Part shown: positions 40,510 to 52,431 of the stretch, in pieces
How positions within the stretch are numbered: position 1 is the stretch's first letter
Layout: every line of letters starts with the position of its first letter
Assembly: GCA_029204225.1 (NCBI GenBank)
Contig: CM055107.1
Coordinates: 633,942-697,941 of the forward strand
DNA: 64,000 nucleotides
Source of the DNA: Diphasiastrum complanatum
Taxonomy: Eukaryota; Streptophyta; Lycopodiopsida; Lycopodiales; Lycopodiaceae
Reading direction: 5' to 3'
Notes under the pieces: generated by a model
The model's database searches: none
What the model was told of the DNA's origin: nothing
Seen by the model: the letters and a program-made list of their open reading frames with translations, nothing else
Position numbers and translations under genes: made by a program

Positions 40510-40558
40510 GCCACATAGCACAAGCACATTATTCCGAAATGTGCATATGCTATGTGGC
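40510..40558. repeat. 21-bp near-perfect inverted repeat, 7-nt loop
   Basis: gccacatagca...gcacatt (40510-40530) pairs with 40538-40558 with two or three mismatches; loop attccga. Confidence 0.85.
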
Positions 40559-40661
40559 AGCCCGTCCTTGGTTGTCCACATGCACATTTCATCAAAAACA
40601 AAATTGAAAAAAACCATAAAAGAAAAAATTGCAAAAAATGGAAAGACCACAAAAAGGATAA

Positions 40662-40680
40662 CCCCCCCCCCCCCTCCCCC
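40662..40680. repeat. Poly-C tract
   Basis: Thirteen C, one T, five C. Pro- or Gly-rich open frames through it are artefacts. Confidence 0.95.
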
Positions 40681-41740
40681 AAACACTTGGCATTATGTAG
40701 GGAAAGGCCCATTGCCCTTGGGTCTACTACCCTAATCAGTAGGGCCCTAGGGCACCCACCACCCAAGGTAGAAGGCCCTCTATAGGGGCTTGCCCACCAC
40801 ATAAAACTAGCACATTTAGAAGAAGATTAGGAGGAAACTTTTTGAACCACAAATTCTCTATAGACAAGTAGATAGGAAATCCAATTCCCAACCTTTGGAG
40901 GTTGGACTAAATCCTCAATTTACATAAAGGTTAAGTTAGTATTAATAGTTCATGGTGAGCTACCATCCGAAAATGCCCCAAGAGTTTTTTATAATGCATC
41001 TCAAACTCCTGGCTAGGAGGAGGACTTGCTTCAATAGTTGCCCAAAATCTTAAAAGGTTATAATTCTTATAATTAATTCCCGATGCTTTTAACTTGTCAA
41101 ATGTAATGGAGGTGAGGGGTAATGAGGACGAGGAATCTGGCAGCTAAGTTTAGGTGTGAATGAGAGTTTAAAATTTGAAAAGATTTAGTTAAAGCTGGTG
41201 GTATATGAAAGAGGGTGGTGCCGTGAAGCATTTGTACAAACTGAATTATGAAAGGGCATGTAAGAAACGCGACAAATATTGTATAATTATACCCAAGTAG
41301 ACACGTTATAGTGCGACAAAATGAACCCACAAAATGTTAGCTGCGATCCTGTTTATAAATATAATTCGCAATTGTGATGGTGATTGGAAGATGTGAGATG
41401 CTAATATATGATTTATTAGTTGTAGCTTGTAATTACTGTTGGTTTTTGATTCAGGAAAGTATAAAAACCACGTTATCATGGCATGGTCTACTATAATTAT
41501 ATCCTGAGCGCAAATCACAGTCACAGAAAGCCTGACGGCTGTTTCACGGGCCTAGGCTACAATGGGAATACGAAAGAACCAGCCAGGCAGCTATAATATA
41601 TTCATACACCATTCAGCCTAATTATATTCATGTCTGTGGTTCAGGAATCAGAATTGAGCTGCAGCAAATAGCCTGAGGCCTAATAGTAGAGCTAGCAATC
41701 CCTCCCACCTCGCCTTTTCCTTATTCTTCGGAACATGTCT

Positions 41741-41781
41741 GCATTACCTGAGACCAAACTGCATTACCTGGAGACCAAACT
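41741..41781. repeat. Tandem duplication of 20/21 bp
   Basis: gcattacctg(g)agaccaaact occurs twice in a row, the second copy with one extra G. Confidence 0.9.
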
Positions 41782-42486
41782 GCAAATTCTAAAGGACAGG
41801 CTTATCAACACTCAGAATCTGCCATAAATACGGCATTACATGACAGCACAACATGACAAACTATAACGATGAACGCAACTTTCTCTCTAAAACTGTGGTT
41901 TAAACTTTATCCATTTTGCATTGCAACCGGCATCTCTCGAGACTCGGAGTCTGTCATCCTAACAAAGGTCTAACTTTCAAACTTTGGAGTCTCTATAGCG
42001 TGTACATTTATGGAGCTGGTTCCATCATATGATGTATCATACAAATTATGCTTCACCTAAGATTCGGAATCTATAAAATATAGATGTTTGAATCTATATC
42101 ACGGTAATTTTTTTACAATATAATCAATAGTTATCTCTATAGCTAGTATGGTATTCGCATTGCTGAAGTAGTAATAAGATCTCTTGGTTTGGACTTATAA
42201 CATCTGTTCACAAATCTTTCTTTTACAATTTACAGGTGGACAACAAAACCTGCCACGTCTTTTAGCTTTACGCTATCTCCTATATGTAAAACATCCGTAA
42301 AATCGATTCCTTTCCAACTTTTGAAGCCTTCTACTCCGAACTTGAGGAACTCAAATCATGAGTCGAATCGAAGCCGGTGCATGATCGGCGTGATTTGGCT
42401 TTTCTATTACTGATCAGCACAGCTGTAATACCATATAAAATAAACTTCACAGATAATTGCCTCTCGTCCCTCGCGATAATTACGTA

Positions 42487-44433
42487 CTAACTTCTGTAGT
42501 GTGAGCTCATAGAGTCGTGGAGGTCCTCTTTAGTCCTTTCAACTGCACATACACCGTTTTCTGAAAAGCAAGCTTCCAAAACGTTAGCCTTTCTTTTTCT
42601 TCTCTCAATTCGTCGGTTATATTCCTCTAAATCTTGATCTGGAGCTTCCTGTTCACTCACCTGAGGATTTTCGTCCCCGAGAGCTTCTGTTCCCTGGTTG
42701 CGGCTTACGATCCCCAAGTCATTGGCGTTCATAGTATTCTCATTTATGTGGATACCACCCCTATCTTGAGGCTGTAATATTGGGGTCTGAAACTTATCTC
42801 TTGGTTGATCGTAATCACATTGTAAAGTAGCATTCTCGGGATTTTTTCTATCCATGGTAGCACAATGAAGGTCCACCCCAAAGAGCCGAGTCCCCGAAAC
42901 AGCCTTATTTTCAGAAATAGAGACCAGGTTGTACATGACAGGAGGAAAAATTACTATCTCACCATCATGAGCACTATGAAGCTCGTCATCAATCAGAGGA
43001 TCGTCTGATGTCCTCCCTAGTTTATTTCCAGTATCTTGACATTTACTAACCTTACCCACATTGATTTCAAAGTCTAAGCTGTCTTGCATCTCAGGATATA
43101 CGTTGCGTCCGGATATAAATTTGGCAGATCTAGAAAAGTACTCCGAATAATTGTTCTGGTTTATTGGCGAAATTGCCAAAGTAAGAATGTTATTCCCGGT
43201 GCATGCTGATGAAAATTCTGACCGGCCAGAACCAAAATACGGTTTGCTGGTGGGTAGACTTGCATTTAAAGACGCCAGTTGCTGCCCAGATGATTTTATT
43301 GGACCAGTTTCATCAGAGATATTTGCAGGAATAGCCATTGTTGGTTTATGCCGGTAGTCGATGTGAAGCCGTTCTTGGAGACCTTTGAAAAAGGAAACGC
43401 TGTCTCCCACATCCAGTTTCTTCTCCTTCACAAATCTTGTCCAACCACGGGTTAACACATAACTCTGACTACTGCTCCAATACGAGTATCGAAATCTCCA
43501 GGTTTTGCCATTGCTGTCGTCAAATGAAAGCAGAAGACCCTTTTCTTTAACCGTAATGTCCAATGGAAAACAGCGCTCCGCATGCTGCTTGGGAATTACT
43601 AACCTGTTTAGCTTCCCCACATCACTGGGTGTCAATGCTTTCTCAAACAGGTGCTCGAGTGGCATTGCATCAAGTAAAGAGCGATGACTTGTCTCTGGTT
43701 CATCGAATTTTTGCATGAAAAAGGAAGACGAATCGTAAGGCCGCGAAGCAGCAGTACGAGAAGCGACATTTTCCGTTTTGTTGTTCAGGTCGAGCTCCCC
43801 ATCGTACCTGTGCTTCCGAAGCATATCTATAATTCGCTCTTTTGTCGGAAAACTAAGGAAAGCCTCTTCAAGCTTCGGTTGGTATCTTTCGTCAAAGTTG
43901 ACCATAGGATCATAGCCTCGAATTTTCAAGGCTGTTCTATCATAGGCTGTTGCAGGTGCATCCTTCTCAGCGTTGAATGTCCCGTGCCAGATTCTCCTGT
44001 GTTCTTCGTTAGTCTGATCTTCCCACCTTCCGATTGGTTGAGGTACCTCTCCTCTATGCTGGGAAGTAGATAGCCTTCCCGGCTCTGAGACGAAGACCTC
44101 ATTTCTTCCTTCAGATTTGGCGTCTGAATTAACGTTCTTTCTTGTAGATAACGAGTTCGAGACCATTAATACCGCATCTTTGGACTGAACTTCCTGGTAC
44201 CACAGTTCTTGTTTTTTTCGATCAGAATATAGTCGATGAGGAGATGCACCACCGGCCATATTCTGGTTGTCAGCAGATCTACAATCGCTCTCTGTGGAGC
44301 TTTCCAGATCAGCTTGAGGGTTGAGTTGCAGCCATCCGCTCTGTCGAACCGATGATGCAAGGAAGGTTCTTTTCAAAGACAGATTTTCAAGAGCTACTTC
44401 AGGGCAATTCGCAGAAGTTTCGTCGCTTCCCTT
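42487..44433 (-). CDS. RAV: RAV-family transcription factor (AP2 + B3)
   Basis: The frame is open from 44433 to the stop at 42487. The first in-frame ATG is at 44259 (590 residues); numbering below starts there. Residues about 67-122 are a divergent AP2 domain ([37 protein letters not shown]). About 136-153 is the RAV linker ([17 protein letters not shown]). About 203-303 is a complete B3 domain ([20 protein letters not shown], then [18 protein letters not shown], then [10 protein letters not shown]). RLFGV at 458-462 is the repression motif of this family, and a basic [11 protein letters not shown] near the C-terminus is a likely nuclear signal. RAV proteins bind bipartite CAACA/CACCTG sites in nuclear DNA and regulate growth and flowering. 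The open frame continues upstream of ATG to a splice-acceptor-like tttttaatag just before 44433, so a 5' exon may exist. Confidence 0.92.
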   Translation of the reverse strand, partial: KGSDETSANCPEVALENLSLKRTFLASSVRQSGWLQLNPQADLESSTESDCRSADNQNMAGGASPHRLYSDRKKQELWYQEVQSKDAVLMVSNSLSTRKNVNSDAKSEGRNEVFVSEPGRLSTSQHRGEVPQPIGRWEDQTNEEHRRIWHGTFNAEKDAPATAYDRTALKIRGYDPMVNFDERYQPKLEEAFLSFPTKERIIDMLRKHRYDGELDLNNKTENVASRTAASRPYDSSSFFMQKFDEPETSHRSLLDAMPLEHLFEKALTPSDVGKLNRLVIPKQHAERCFPLDITVKEKGLLLSFDDSNGKTWRFRYSYWSSSQSYVLTRGWTRFVKEKKLDVGDSVSFFKGLQERLHIDYRHKPTMAIPANISDETGPIKSSGQQLASLNASLPTSKPYFGSGRSEFSSACTGNNILTLAISPINQNNYSEYFSRSAKFISGRNVYPEMQDSLDFEINVGKVSKCQDTGNKLGRTSDDPLIDDELHSAHDGEIVIFPPVMYNLVSISENKAVSGTRLFGVDLHCATMDRKNPENATLQCDYDQPRDKFQTPILQPQDRGGIHINENTMNANDLGIVSRNQGTEALGDENPQVSEQEAPDQDLEEYNRRIERRKRKANVLEACFSENGVCAVERTKEDLHDSMSSHYRS

Positions 44434-45660
44434 CTATTAAAAACATCGCAAAACACAGCAATTACATCAACACATATGTAAACTGCAGAAACCAACATGT
44501 CGCTGAAGATATTAAAGATCAAAGATGGTACATTATAGTTGTTGCCTACAAGAAGAGCAAAGAATTTGAGTTGTTGCGTATATGTATTGAGAGGAGCAAG
44601 ATAGCTTCCGAAATTGATTCGATAAATAATAATATATACAAATTGCAAAATTAGATCTCTCAAGGTTATTCAACATAACGTTATGCAGTCAGGTGAACGC
44701 ATCTCACTTGTCCCAGACGCAGGCATGTCGAGTGCACTCCGCACTCGCAATCATCAAGCCTGTACATTTTCCCTGTGTGCTCTGCTGTGCTGTCTGTCAC
44801 ACCCAAAGTCCCAAACTACAAATAAAAACTCCGCACGGCGCGTAAACACCAATACCAAACTTTCTAGATCACGATTCGTCGATTCACTTCGCAAGCCCCT
44901 ACTATAACCAAACTTCATTCTTCGTGAGTACCAAGATGCAATTTCCTGTAGCCTTAAAAGCAAGTGCTTCTGCTCTGCGTATAAGCAGGTTGGCCAGCAG
45001 CAGCAGCACAATGCACACAGTGGTTTCCTCGTAGCTGCACGACTGAAACATCTCAACATCTGCATACAATATACAAAAATAGATCACTGAGCTACACGCA
45101 ACGACGACGCATATGCGTGGCTGGCCTATCTATACATATACATATATGATATGCTAATTCAACACACATTCATGCTAATAGTGTGTCCATGTAATGCTGT
45201 CAGGAGGATAGGCGTGTGTATGGGGGGTGGGTTGCCACTGGCCAGCCAGAGAGGACCCGGAGGAGGCGCACATCTTCCGACAACAACAGAACTGATTTCG
45301 CATATTATTTTACCCGATGTCGTAATACTATTATTGTATTCAATTATAATAACACAGAAAGGATTAAGGATTCCGGAAGGAAGGATCTTCATATTCATAA
45401 ACAATATAAGCTCAAACAAAGAATCCACATTCCAACGCAGAAGGAAGTCATGACCCCAGATGAGCCGAAGCTGCATACCTGCCTTCCTCAGGACTCAGGC
45501 CGGAGACAGTACTCTCTCACCCCATCCATCCATGATCCATGACGCGAGCGGAGGCAGAGGCAGAGCAAGTGCAAGCGCAAGGCAGGCACGGGCAGCTAAG
45601 GGGGGTGGCTCCCTGGACCCCGCGCTGGGGTGGGCTGCATCCTAGTGCCCAATTCCAATA
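44434..45660 (-). promoter_or_regulatory. Upstream region of the RAV gene (promoter, leader or 5' intron)
   Basis: Immediately upstream on the minus strand is a good 3' splice site (gcgatgtttttaatag). Further upstream are TATA-like sequences (45130-45150) and a GC-rich block at 45190-45660 that is unlike its AT-rich surroundings. It is a plausible promoter or non-coding first exon, but no start site can be fixed from sequence. Confidence 0.35.
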
Positions 45661-47570
45661 TAAGCAATAGCAGAGTTAGGAGTGTTACTGTAGTTCAGTT
45701 TGATGAATTAATTAGTAGTTATTTTATGAGAAATGCAAGCTCAAGTGCAAGCAAGCCAAGGTTGAAGGAAGGAAGCCTGGAAGGGGATGGATGGTCTACT
45801 ATTTGATGACTTCACTTCACTAGATTTCATGCTGGTACAATAAAACGATGAAGGATTACATGTTAGGTCCACGTACACAGCTTATGTACCCCCCTTTTTT
45901 TTCATTAACCTTTCAAGCCTCAAGGCAATCATATATACCCCAACTTCTAAGGCTCAAGCAACTAAACCTAAGTGTTTTTTTTTTTTTGAGTGTTGGAGGA
46001 GCCTTTTTTGAGTTATCCTCAAAACACACTCATTTTTTGAAGCTTCTTAAATGTTTAAGGACTATTACTCTCAAATGGTTTATTTGATTATAAAAGAATT
46101 CGTTAATAATTTCATGATGTCCCTATATGAGAAAAGATGTCGATTCCATTTTATACTTTGCCAGCTTTCCTAAACATTGCTTTTTGATATTATCAACTGA
46201 CATGATCATAGAGGACTAAGCTTATGGCACTTTCAAACCCCTGCATAAATGGGGATTTGTCCCTTGCCATAAAAGCATGTGTGAAATTATGACTGGCAAA
46301 TCTAGCATTATGCATGAGGGAAACACCCCCTCACTAAGCAGAGAACCAAGAGTTCCCAAGAACATGTGTGATGGAGGTGTAAAGTCTACATCTCATGCCA
46401 ATAAGAGATGAGCCCCCCCAAGGAAGGCAAACTTTATACTAACGAAATGTTGATAATAAAAACTCACATCAAATTCTAACTACCCCTACAATTATTGGGA
46501 ATTAAGCTCACAAATTAGCTCCTTGAATTTATAATTCTATTTTGCTACTTGCATATTTTGTCGCGCTTTACACGGACTGCAGCACCAACAAAACCACTCA
46601 TTCTACGCAGCAGTTCAAAACCGGAGCAAAGGGTACCCAATCTTGATTTTCATTCTACATTCGAATGTCAAGTATTTGAAGAACATTGGAGACCTGGCCA
46701 TCTTCAACAACTTCAACAAATCATAAGGGAAACTGTAGAGATGAACTTTTCTCCACAGTCTAAAGTCACGTCGGATCTTACCCTCGAACGTATTCTGGTC
46801 ATCATATGTAAACCTGTTGGAGTTGAGCGTCAGACATAAACATGTTGGATCTGACTGACATGCGCAACATCGTCGGATGTAAACTTATAAAGTGCCCCCG
46901 ACGCATCACCAAGGCACTGCAAGGAAACCTCCGAGTCAACCCTATGGTGACTATACGAAGACGAGTCATTGCCAAGGCACCGCATGCGAAAAATACTCAC
47001 TAAAGGCAATCGCAAGACGACACTTGCGATCCACATACAGTTACGTCAGCTACCACCAAAGGCAAAGGCTGCGGTCTCACATCGCAAGCTACCGCAAGGA
47101 ACCACCTAAGGCACTGTCAGCTACTGCCAAAGGCAAAGGCTGCGGTCTCGCACTGCAAGCTACCATCAGGAACCACTAAGGCACTGCATGAGTCAGATCT
47201 ACGATCACTCTGCGAAGACCAGTGACCAAGGGAAAACTGCCAATGCACCGCAGGAGTCCACCTTACAGTGACTCTGCGATGACTATCGACCGAAGTAAAC
47301 TGCAAGCTATCACTTGTGGCCAGCACGCGAACAAGTCTAAGTTGAAGCTACCGCCGAGGCATCACAAGAAAACCACATTCCAGCGATTGCGGTCAATATA
47401 CGATTGCCCAAGGACTTGAAGAATATCGACCGCATCAACTTTATAGAAGATGTTATAGTTACCTTATCCACCAGAGGCGGACCAAGAAAACTTTGTACTG
47501 AATCGGCAGAGTGCCGAGGGACCGGCATTACTTCAGGCCGTGGGTCCTATTGGGGGTATTCCCAACACAT
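45661..47570. other. Unassigned DNA with internal tandem structure
   Basis: No supported gene. The part from 46880 to 47340 is built from diverged copies of caaggcactgc, gcaagctacc and gaaccac words, including a 71-bp tandem pair. The end, gggtattcccaaca (to 47567), looks like an LTR terminus, but no pair is visible. Confidence 0.5.
47049..47190. repeat. Tandem duplication, 2 x 71 bp
   Basis: Units start gctaccaccaaaggc (47049) and gctactgccaaaggc (47120) and share ggcaaaggctgcggtctc; identity about 85% by eye. Confidence 0.85.
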
Positions 47571-48040
47571 TGTAAATAAATAAAATCGGAAAATAGAAAT
47601 AGTTGTGAGGGCATGGCATCCTGCGCGTATAAGCCCATGGCCCAATGAGCACGCAAGTTGAGTTGCAAATAGAATAATAGACTTGGGCCTTTTTGTAATT
47701 AAAATAAAACTTGAGGCCACAATGTCAAGTTTGTAAACTTAGAGAAAAACTTTCTTAATTGATAATTGGTAGTTGATTCTTCAGTTCTAGCTAAACTTGT
47801 TTTTATTTTGCCACGTTTTCCTGAGATTGAGGTCTCTGATTTGCAAAATGAAAGACTGATTGGTGCAATTTGATGATCGGCTTCCCTGCTGATTCTTTCG
47901 GAATCTAGATCTCACTTGAATCTTGTTGGATGCTGTCATATCGTATCAGACCTTGCTGGATCTGGGTGGATTTGGCTCGATCTGACTGGATCTCTACTAG
48001 ATCTGGTTGTGATGGCCTTGCAGGTGAACTTTTTGTAACA
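47571..48040 (-). repeat. Candidate 3' LTR of the gypsy element
   Basis: Minus strand begins TGTTACAAAAAG just after a purine-rich tract (AAGGATGGTGATGGCA) and ends in ATTTATTTACA. A similar plus-strand segment is at about 63130-63290. The left boundary is uncertain. Confidence 0.5.
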
Positions 48041-48064
48041 TGCCATCACCATCCTTGATCTGTT

Positions 48065-48960
48065 TCACCGAGGTGGCCAATAGTTGTGCAACCGGCTACT
48101 ATTGATGGGCGTGTCGAATGGCGTCCCATCTAACTGTTTGAGGTTCACGACTCCATGGTTGAGAATCTCCTTTACCTGGAACAGGCCTTCGCCTGTGAAC
48201 TTCAACTTTCCCTTGATCGCCTTGGTTTTGTACATGAGGACCAGATCTCTAGATTGAAGATCTTTCTTGCACAACCGGCGATCATGCCATGCTTTGCGGC
48301 GTTCTTTCTTAGCTGCCAATGCATGTATAGCTAGTAAGCGTGTTTCACATAGTTTATGTAGTGCTTCATGGTGTAATTGTAGAGATTTGGATTCATCAAG
48401 GCGTTGCATTGTGACGACCCTTAATGATAGTACCAAAAATTCTACTAGCATTACAGCATCCTGCTGACCACAAACCAACTGAAATGGCGTCGGATGAGTC
48501 CCTTATAAGCTGTTTTGAATGCCCACAGAGCAGCATGTAACTTGTGTTCCCAATCAGATCTGCTAGCTTCAACTATTTTCGTGATTACGTTACACAAGAT
48601 CTTATTGGATGACTCTGCCTGCCCATTACCACGAGGATAATAAGACGTACTGAATCTATAGGACTTTAATGGTCTCATTGATGAAATGACTTTCGCGATT
48701 GTTGACTATCTCCACCGGGCATCCGAAGTGCACAATGATATTCTCATAAAGAAACTTGGCAGTTGTCCGAGCGTTAGCTGTTCGCACTGCCTTGTCTTTG
48801 ACCCACTTGGTGAGGTAATCTGTGGCCACGATAATATATCGGAGCTTTTTGTGGCAGGATGAATTGGACTAATGTAGTCCAATCTCCACTTCTCAAATGG
48901 TGCTTGAGCTAGAATTGGACGTAACAGATCATAGTTTAGTCTTGTTAGACTTCTAGCTCT
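48065..48960 (-). pseudogene. gypsy integrase
   Basis: Near 48930-48960 a KCDVWQ motif is the end of the zinc-binding HHCC region. The frame 48451-48678 has YYPRGNGQAESSNK, whose Glu is the third catalytic residue. The frame 48065-48478 encodes the C-terminal domain (DLVLMYKTKAIKGKL, then RLHNYWPPR). Stops and frameshifts separate the parts. Inserts cDNA into the host genome in active relatives. Confidence 0.8.
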
Positions 48961-49178
48961 TTGTCACACATCGCATTTCTTCAAGTATTCATCCGTGTCT
49001 TTACGAATTGTTGGCCACCAACATCCTATTGTAGGATCTTTCGAACTGTAATGTCGGATGCAAAATGACCACCACCTATGCCTTCATGCGAAATTGAAAT
49101 AATCTGGGTGGCCTCGTGTGGAAGAATACACCTTCAAAGACCATCTGGTCCTCTTCGATACAACTGGCTAACAATCAG

Positions 49179-49583
49179 CTAATAAGGTCTAGCTTTTAGA
49201 AAAAAAATTTGTTGTTCCGCCTTGGGTAAAGTCTTATCTAGTTGGCCCCGCATTAGATATTCAACTATATCTGCAGCCCATTCTGGTACAGTATCAATGT
49301 AGAACAAGGCCGCGTCAAGTAGCTCATCATCAGGTAGGACTGCAGTCTCCTTTTCCCTGATTCGCGACACATGATCCGCCATGTAATGTTGCTTTCCCTT
49401 GCGAACCACTATCCAAAAATCAAACTCCAACAATAGAAGTAACCAACGAGTGATTCTCCCTGTGTTGCAAGTTTTATTAACAAGATATAGCAAGGGTTGG
49501 TGGTCCGTATGAAAGGCAAAATGTGTGGCCATCAAATAATGTCGAAACTTCCTAACCGCGTAAATCATTGCAGTGCCTCCCAC
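49179..49583 (-). pseudogene. gypsy RNase H domain
   Basis: Encodes IYAVRKFRHYLMATHFAFHT then DHQPLLYLVNKT, and WLLLLLEFDFWIVVRKGKQH then ADHVSR. These are the typical Ty3/gypsy RNase H motifs. The first catalytic Asp strand lies before the frame and is not clearly preserved. Confidence 0.8.
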
Positions 49584-49662
49584 AAATGATTCACCTCTGA
49601 ATCACTGAGCTGACGACTTGCAAATCGAATTGAAAAATCCATTTTGTGTTCTCCTAGCTGGG

Positions 49663-50606
49663 TTAAGACATCTCCCACTGCATACTTTGATGCATCCGTA
49701 TGCACATGAAATTATATGGACCAATTGGGTGGACATAATATTGGCGTTGAGACCAATGCATCTTTAAGCTTCTAAAAAGCCTGTAGGGCTCCTCAGTCCA
49801 ATGTGGTTTTGTTGTGAGTTTGTAAATTGGTTGTGCTAACTCTGCAAAATCTAAAATGAAGATCCTGTAATAGTTAGCATGATCCATGAAAATGTAGACT
49901 CCTTGGATCGTTCATGGTGGTGGCAGATCGACAATAATCTTTATCTTCGACAGGTCCGTGGCGATCCAGTGTTTGGATACTATGTGGCCAAGAATTAGGC
50001 CATGTGTCACCAAAATTGACACTCTTTTGGGTTCAAGGATATATGATACTCGTGGCATTTTTTCAGCACCTTCTCTAGGTTGGATAAGTGCTCTGAGTTA
50101 GGTCCATGCATGCACAGATCATTCAAGAAAATCTCCAAAAATTTTTGTAAATACTCTTTGAATGTCATCTACATAACTCGTTGAAAGGTACTTGGGGCAT
50201 TGCAAAGTCCAAATGGCATCACCTTGTAGGCATAGGTCCTCCATTCCGTGGCGAAAGCTGTCTTGTGCTGATCTTGCGGCGCTATTTTTACATGATTGTA
50301 GTCACTGAAGCCATCCAGGAAACTGTAGGCTTCGGCTCCTGCTACTCTGTCTAGAACACTTTCCGTAAATGGTAATGAAAAATGATCTTTCTTGGTGACT
50401 GCATTTAACACTTTTAGGTTCACACAGATCTGCATCTTGCCGTTCTTCTTGGGTACTATGACTATCGGCGATACCCATTCGGTGTGCTCGATTTCATAGA
50501 TGAAATCAGCATCTAGCACTTTTTGCAACCCTTGTTTGATCAGTTCTATATAATTTGGGTTGCAATGATAATAACGACTCACCTTGGGGACTGCTCCATC
50601 CACCAA
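49663..50606 (-). pseudogene. gypsy reverse transcriptase
   Basis: The frame 50169-50606 starts with the fingers (FIYEIEHTEWVSPIVIVPKK), continues with FLDGFSDYNHVKI, in which the catalytic Asp region is diverged, and ends at PFGLCNAPSTFQRVM. The YVDD box should follow directly but is interrupted (sequence near 50100 reads in other frames as DLCMHG). The frame 49663-49887 holds ANYYRIFILDFAELAQPIYK, the connection region. Confidence 0.85.
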
Positions 50607-50768
50607 GGGTATGGTATGTTGGACTAGGGATACCCTTCATATCACTGTAATTCCAAGCGAAACAATCCTTGTATTCCACCAATAATGAGTGCAGTCTTTT
50701 GAATTGAGTGGGTGTTAACTATTCTCCCACATGCACAACCTTTTCTTCTTCACCTGGCTTGGCTAGAT

Positions 50769-51248
50769 TCATAGGCTGCATCGTGCAGGTCCTTCAAAGA
50801 CTTGTTCCGCTGGTTCCTGATCAGGTTCACGTTGAGCTTTATCGTCTAAGGTGTAATTCTTGCAGGTCTCAAGCATCTCATGGACTGGTGTTCGACAAGA
50901 TTCCTCCTTCAACATATTGATCTTAGTTTGACTCGTAATTTTTGGGTTTTCAGTTATCTGTGAGAAAGATGACGTTGTGTCTGGGTCCATTCGGAATGAC
51001 TTCAAGGAATCCAACACCTTCTTTTTTTCTTTTCTGCTCGCATAGTTGGGTTCATGCTTGTTGTCCTTCTTCGGTACTGGTGTGACATTTGCTTCGTGAT
51101 TGCGAATATCCGCATCCACCACAGCTATAGCCTGAAGAAACAAAACGTTTCTATCAACAAAGCTTTGATAGCTTTCAGCCCTCGCTCTGACAAAAATGTT
51201 CGCGAACACGAAAGTCAAAAGACACGAAGCGAAAATGTTCACGAACAC
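50769..51248 (-). pseudogene. gypsy gag/protease-side remnant
   Basis: A 159-codon frame rich in charged residues, upstream of RT on the same strand. No DSG protease motif or zinc knuckle is visible, so the assignment rests on position. Confidence 0.4.
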
Positions 51249-51759
51249 CCTGACGAGAAGACACGAACGTGAAAGATTCGTGAAAGAGAATTATTTGCGG
51301 TACAATAGGAGAAAGTCAGACGACGCAAAAGTCAAAAGACACGAGACGACATGAAAATCGTCGCGACATCATTTTTCTGCCCTCATACTCCAAAAAGGAC
51401 CAGCAAGATCATGCAAGTACCCAGAATTACAGATATCTGATCTAATAACATGATGTCAGCAGATACACTCTAGGTCGTGGCTAATTTGCCACTCTTGTGA
51501 TTCATGATTAGTTTCTCTAATTTAGAAGTTACACGATGTGACTATATACTTTCTGGATGATACTTGATAGATACATGAAGTATTCTAATGCTAGTAAGCA
51601 AGAAGACGAAAATACAGAATATGAGAGCGAGACAATTTTCTGCATAGGATCTGTAGATCCACAAGTCCGCTAGTAAGCGAGACATTACTCGTGGGAGAAC
51701 TGTATTTTTCTCATGCCAATGCACTGCGTGGATTTGCATGCAGTGCTTGAAAAATCAAA

Positions 51760-52040
51760 AGAATCAGTGGATGATGTTGTAGCCATTGCGCACATATCAC
51801 TCTTATCATGTCTGATCTCAAATGCAAATTAGTCTGTTGTTATTCGTGTGTCTGATTCATTTGTTTATTTAATTCCGCACCTTGGTTTGGATTTTGTTGA
51901 ATGTTGTGTTAATCTTAAAACGTAGATCAGCAGTGCCTGTCTACATTCTAGAGGACATTAGGAATGATACAGCTGGAAGTGACCAGTAATCATATCTAAA
52001 ATCCATCCAAATCGTTTGCTTTCACGATTGTTTCGCATCA
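51760..52040 (+). repeat. 5' LTR (right part) of the copia element
   Basis: Ends GTTTCGCATCA one base before the primer-binding site. No second copy exists in the window, so the left boundary is a guess. Confidence 0.4.
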
Positions 52041-52041
52041 T

Positions 52042-52054
52042 TGGTATCAAAGCC
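52042..52054 (+). other. Primer-binding site (Met tRNA, one mismatch)
   Basis: TGGTATCAAAGCC differs at one base from the perfect TGGTATCAGAGCC. Confidence 0.8.
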
Positions 52055-52150
52055 TACCTTGTCATAGTCTGACGTAGCCAAGAAGCTATCAGATCCAGGA
52101 GGCCAAGCATTCAAACAAACAACCATTAACAAGAGAACACTTCAGAAGCA

Positions 52151-52431
52151 ATGGCTTCAATCAACAGCATACATAGCAAGATTTGTACAGTTCGGAATTC
52201 TTCAGGATGTAACTTTCTAGCCTAGAAAGTTAAGACATAATTGATACTCAAGGGTAAAGTTTTATTTCCTTGGGTGGATGGCACAGAGGAGATGCCTACG
52301 ACATCAGGCAAAGAGTTACGCGAGTGGAGGGAGAAAAATGACAAGGCAATAGCCTTGCTATCATCTTCCATCGAAGATAGTCTCACACTTGACCTGGCTA
52401 CACTCTCCAAAGCTAAGGAGATGTGGGATGT
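52151..52431 (+). pseudogene. copia gag, first part
   Basis: ATG at 52151 starts MASINSIHSKICTVRNSSG; two in-frame stops follow, and then GKELREWREKNDKAIALLSS and KAKEMWD, classical UBN2-type gag. The frame runs straight into the nested LTR and resumes at 57187. Confidence 0.8.

Larger units (their letters stand above)
35274..42486. other. Intergenic region between GH47 and RAV genes
   Basis: About 7.2 kb without a supported gene. It starts with the presumed GH47 3' UTR. It contains a relative of the 24-28 kb element (39540-39960), a hairpin (40510-40558), a poly-C tract (40662-40680) and a 20-bp tandem duplication (41741-41781). A Gln/Lys-rich minus-strand frame (39057-39260) could be a coiled-coil piece of a retroelement gag, unproven. 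Confidence 0.6.
47571..51250 (-). mobile_element. Ty3/gypsy retrotransposon, decayed
   Basis: On the minus strand the order is a protease/gag remnant (50769-51248), RT (50169-50606), RT thumb and connection (49663-49887), RNase H (49179-49583), integrase (48065-48960) and a candidate 3' LTR (47571-48040). RT before integrase is the gypsy gene order. Frames break between domains. No 5' LTR is found at the right end, where the plus-strand copia LTR begins. Confidence 0.85.

Noticed and set aside
40476-40802. Open frames on both strands around the poly-C tract
   Set aside because: They depend on the homopolymer and a hairpin; composition is not protein-like.
43151-44073. Three plus-strand open frames
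   Set aside because: They lie antisense to the intact RAV coding sequence and show no domain.
44754-45065. 103-codon minus-strand frame upstream of RAV
   Set aside because: Cys/Arg-rich with no domain and no conserved splice to the RAV frame; could only be leader sequence.
46549-46839. 96-codon plus-strand frame
   Set aside because: The first codon is TTG, no domain or conserved motif is visible, and it borders decayed repeat DNA.
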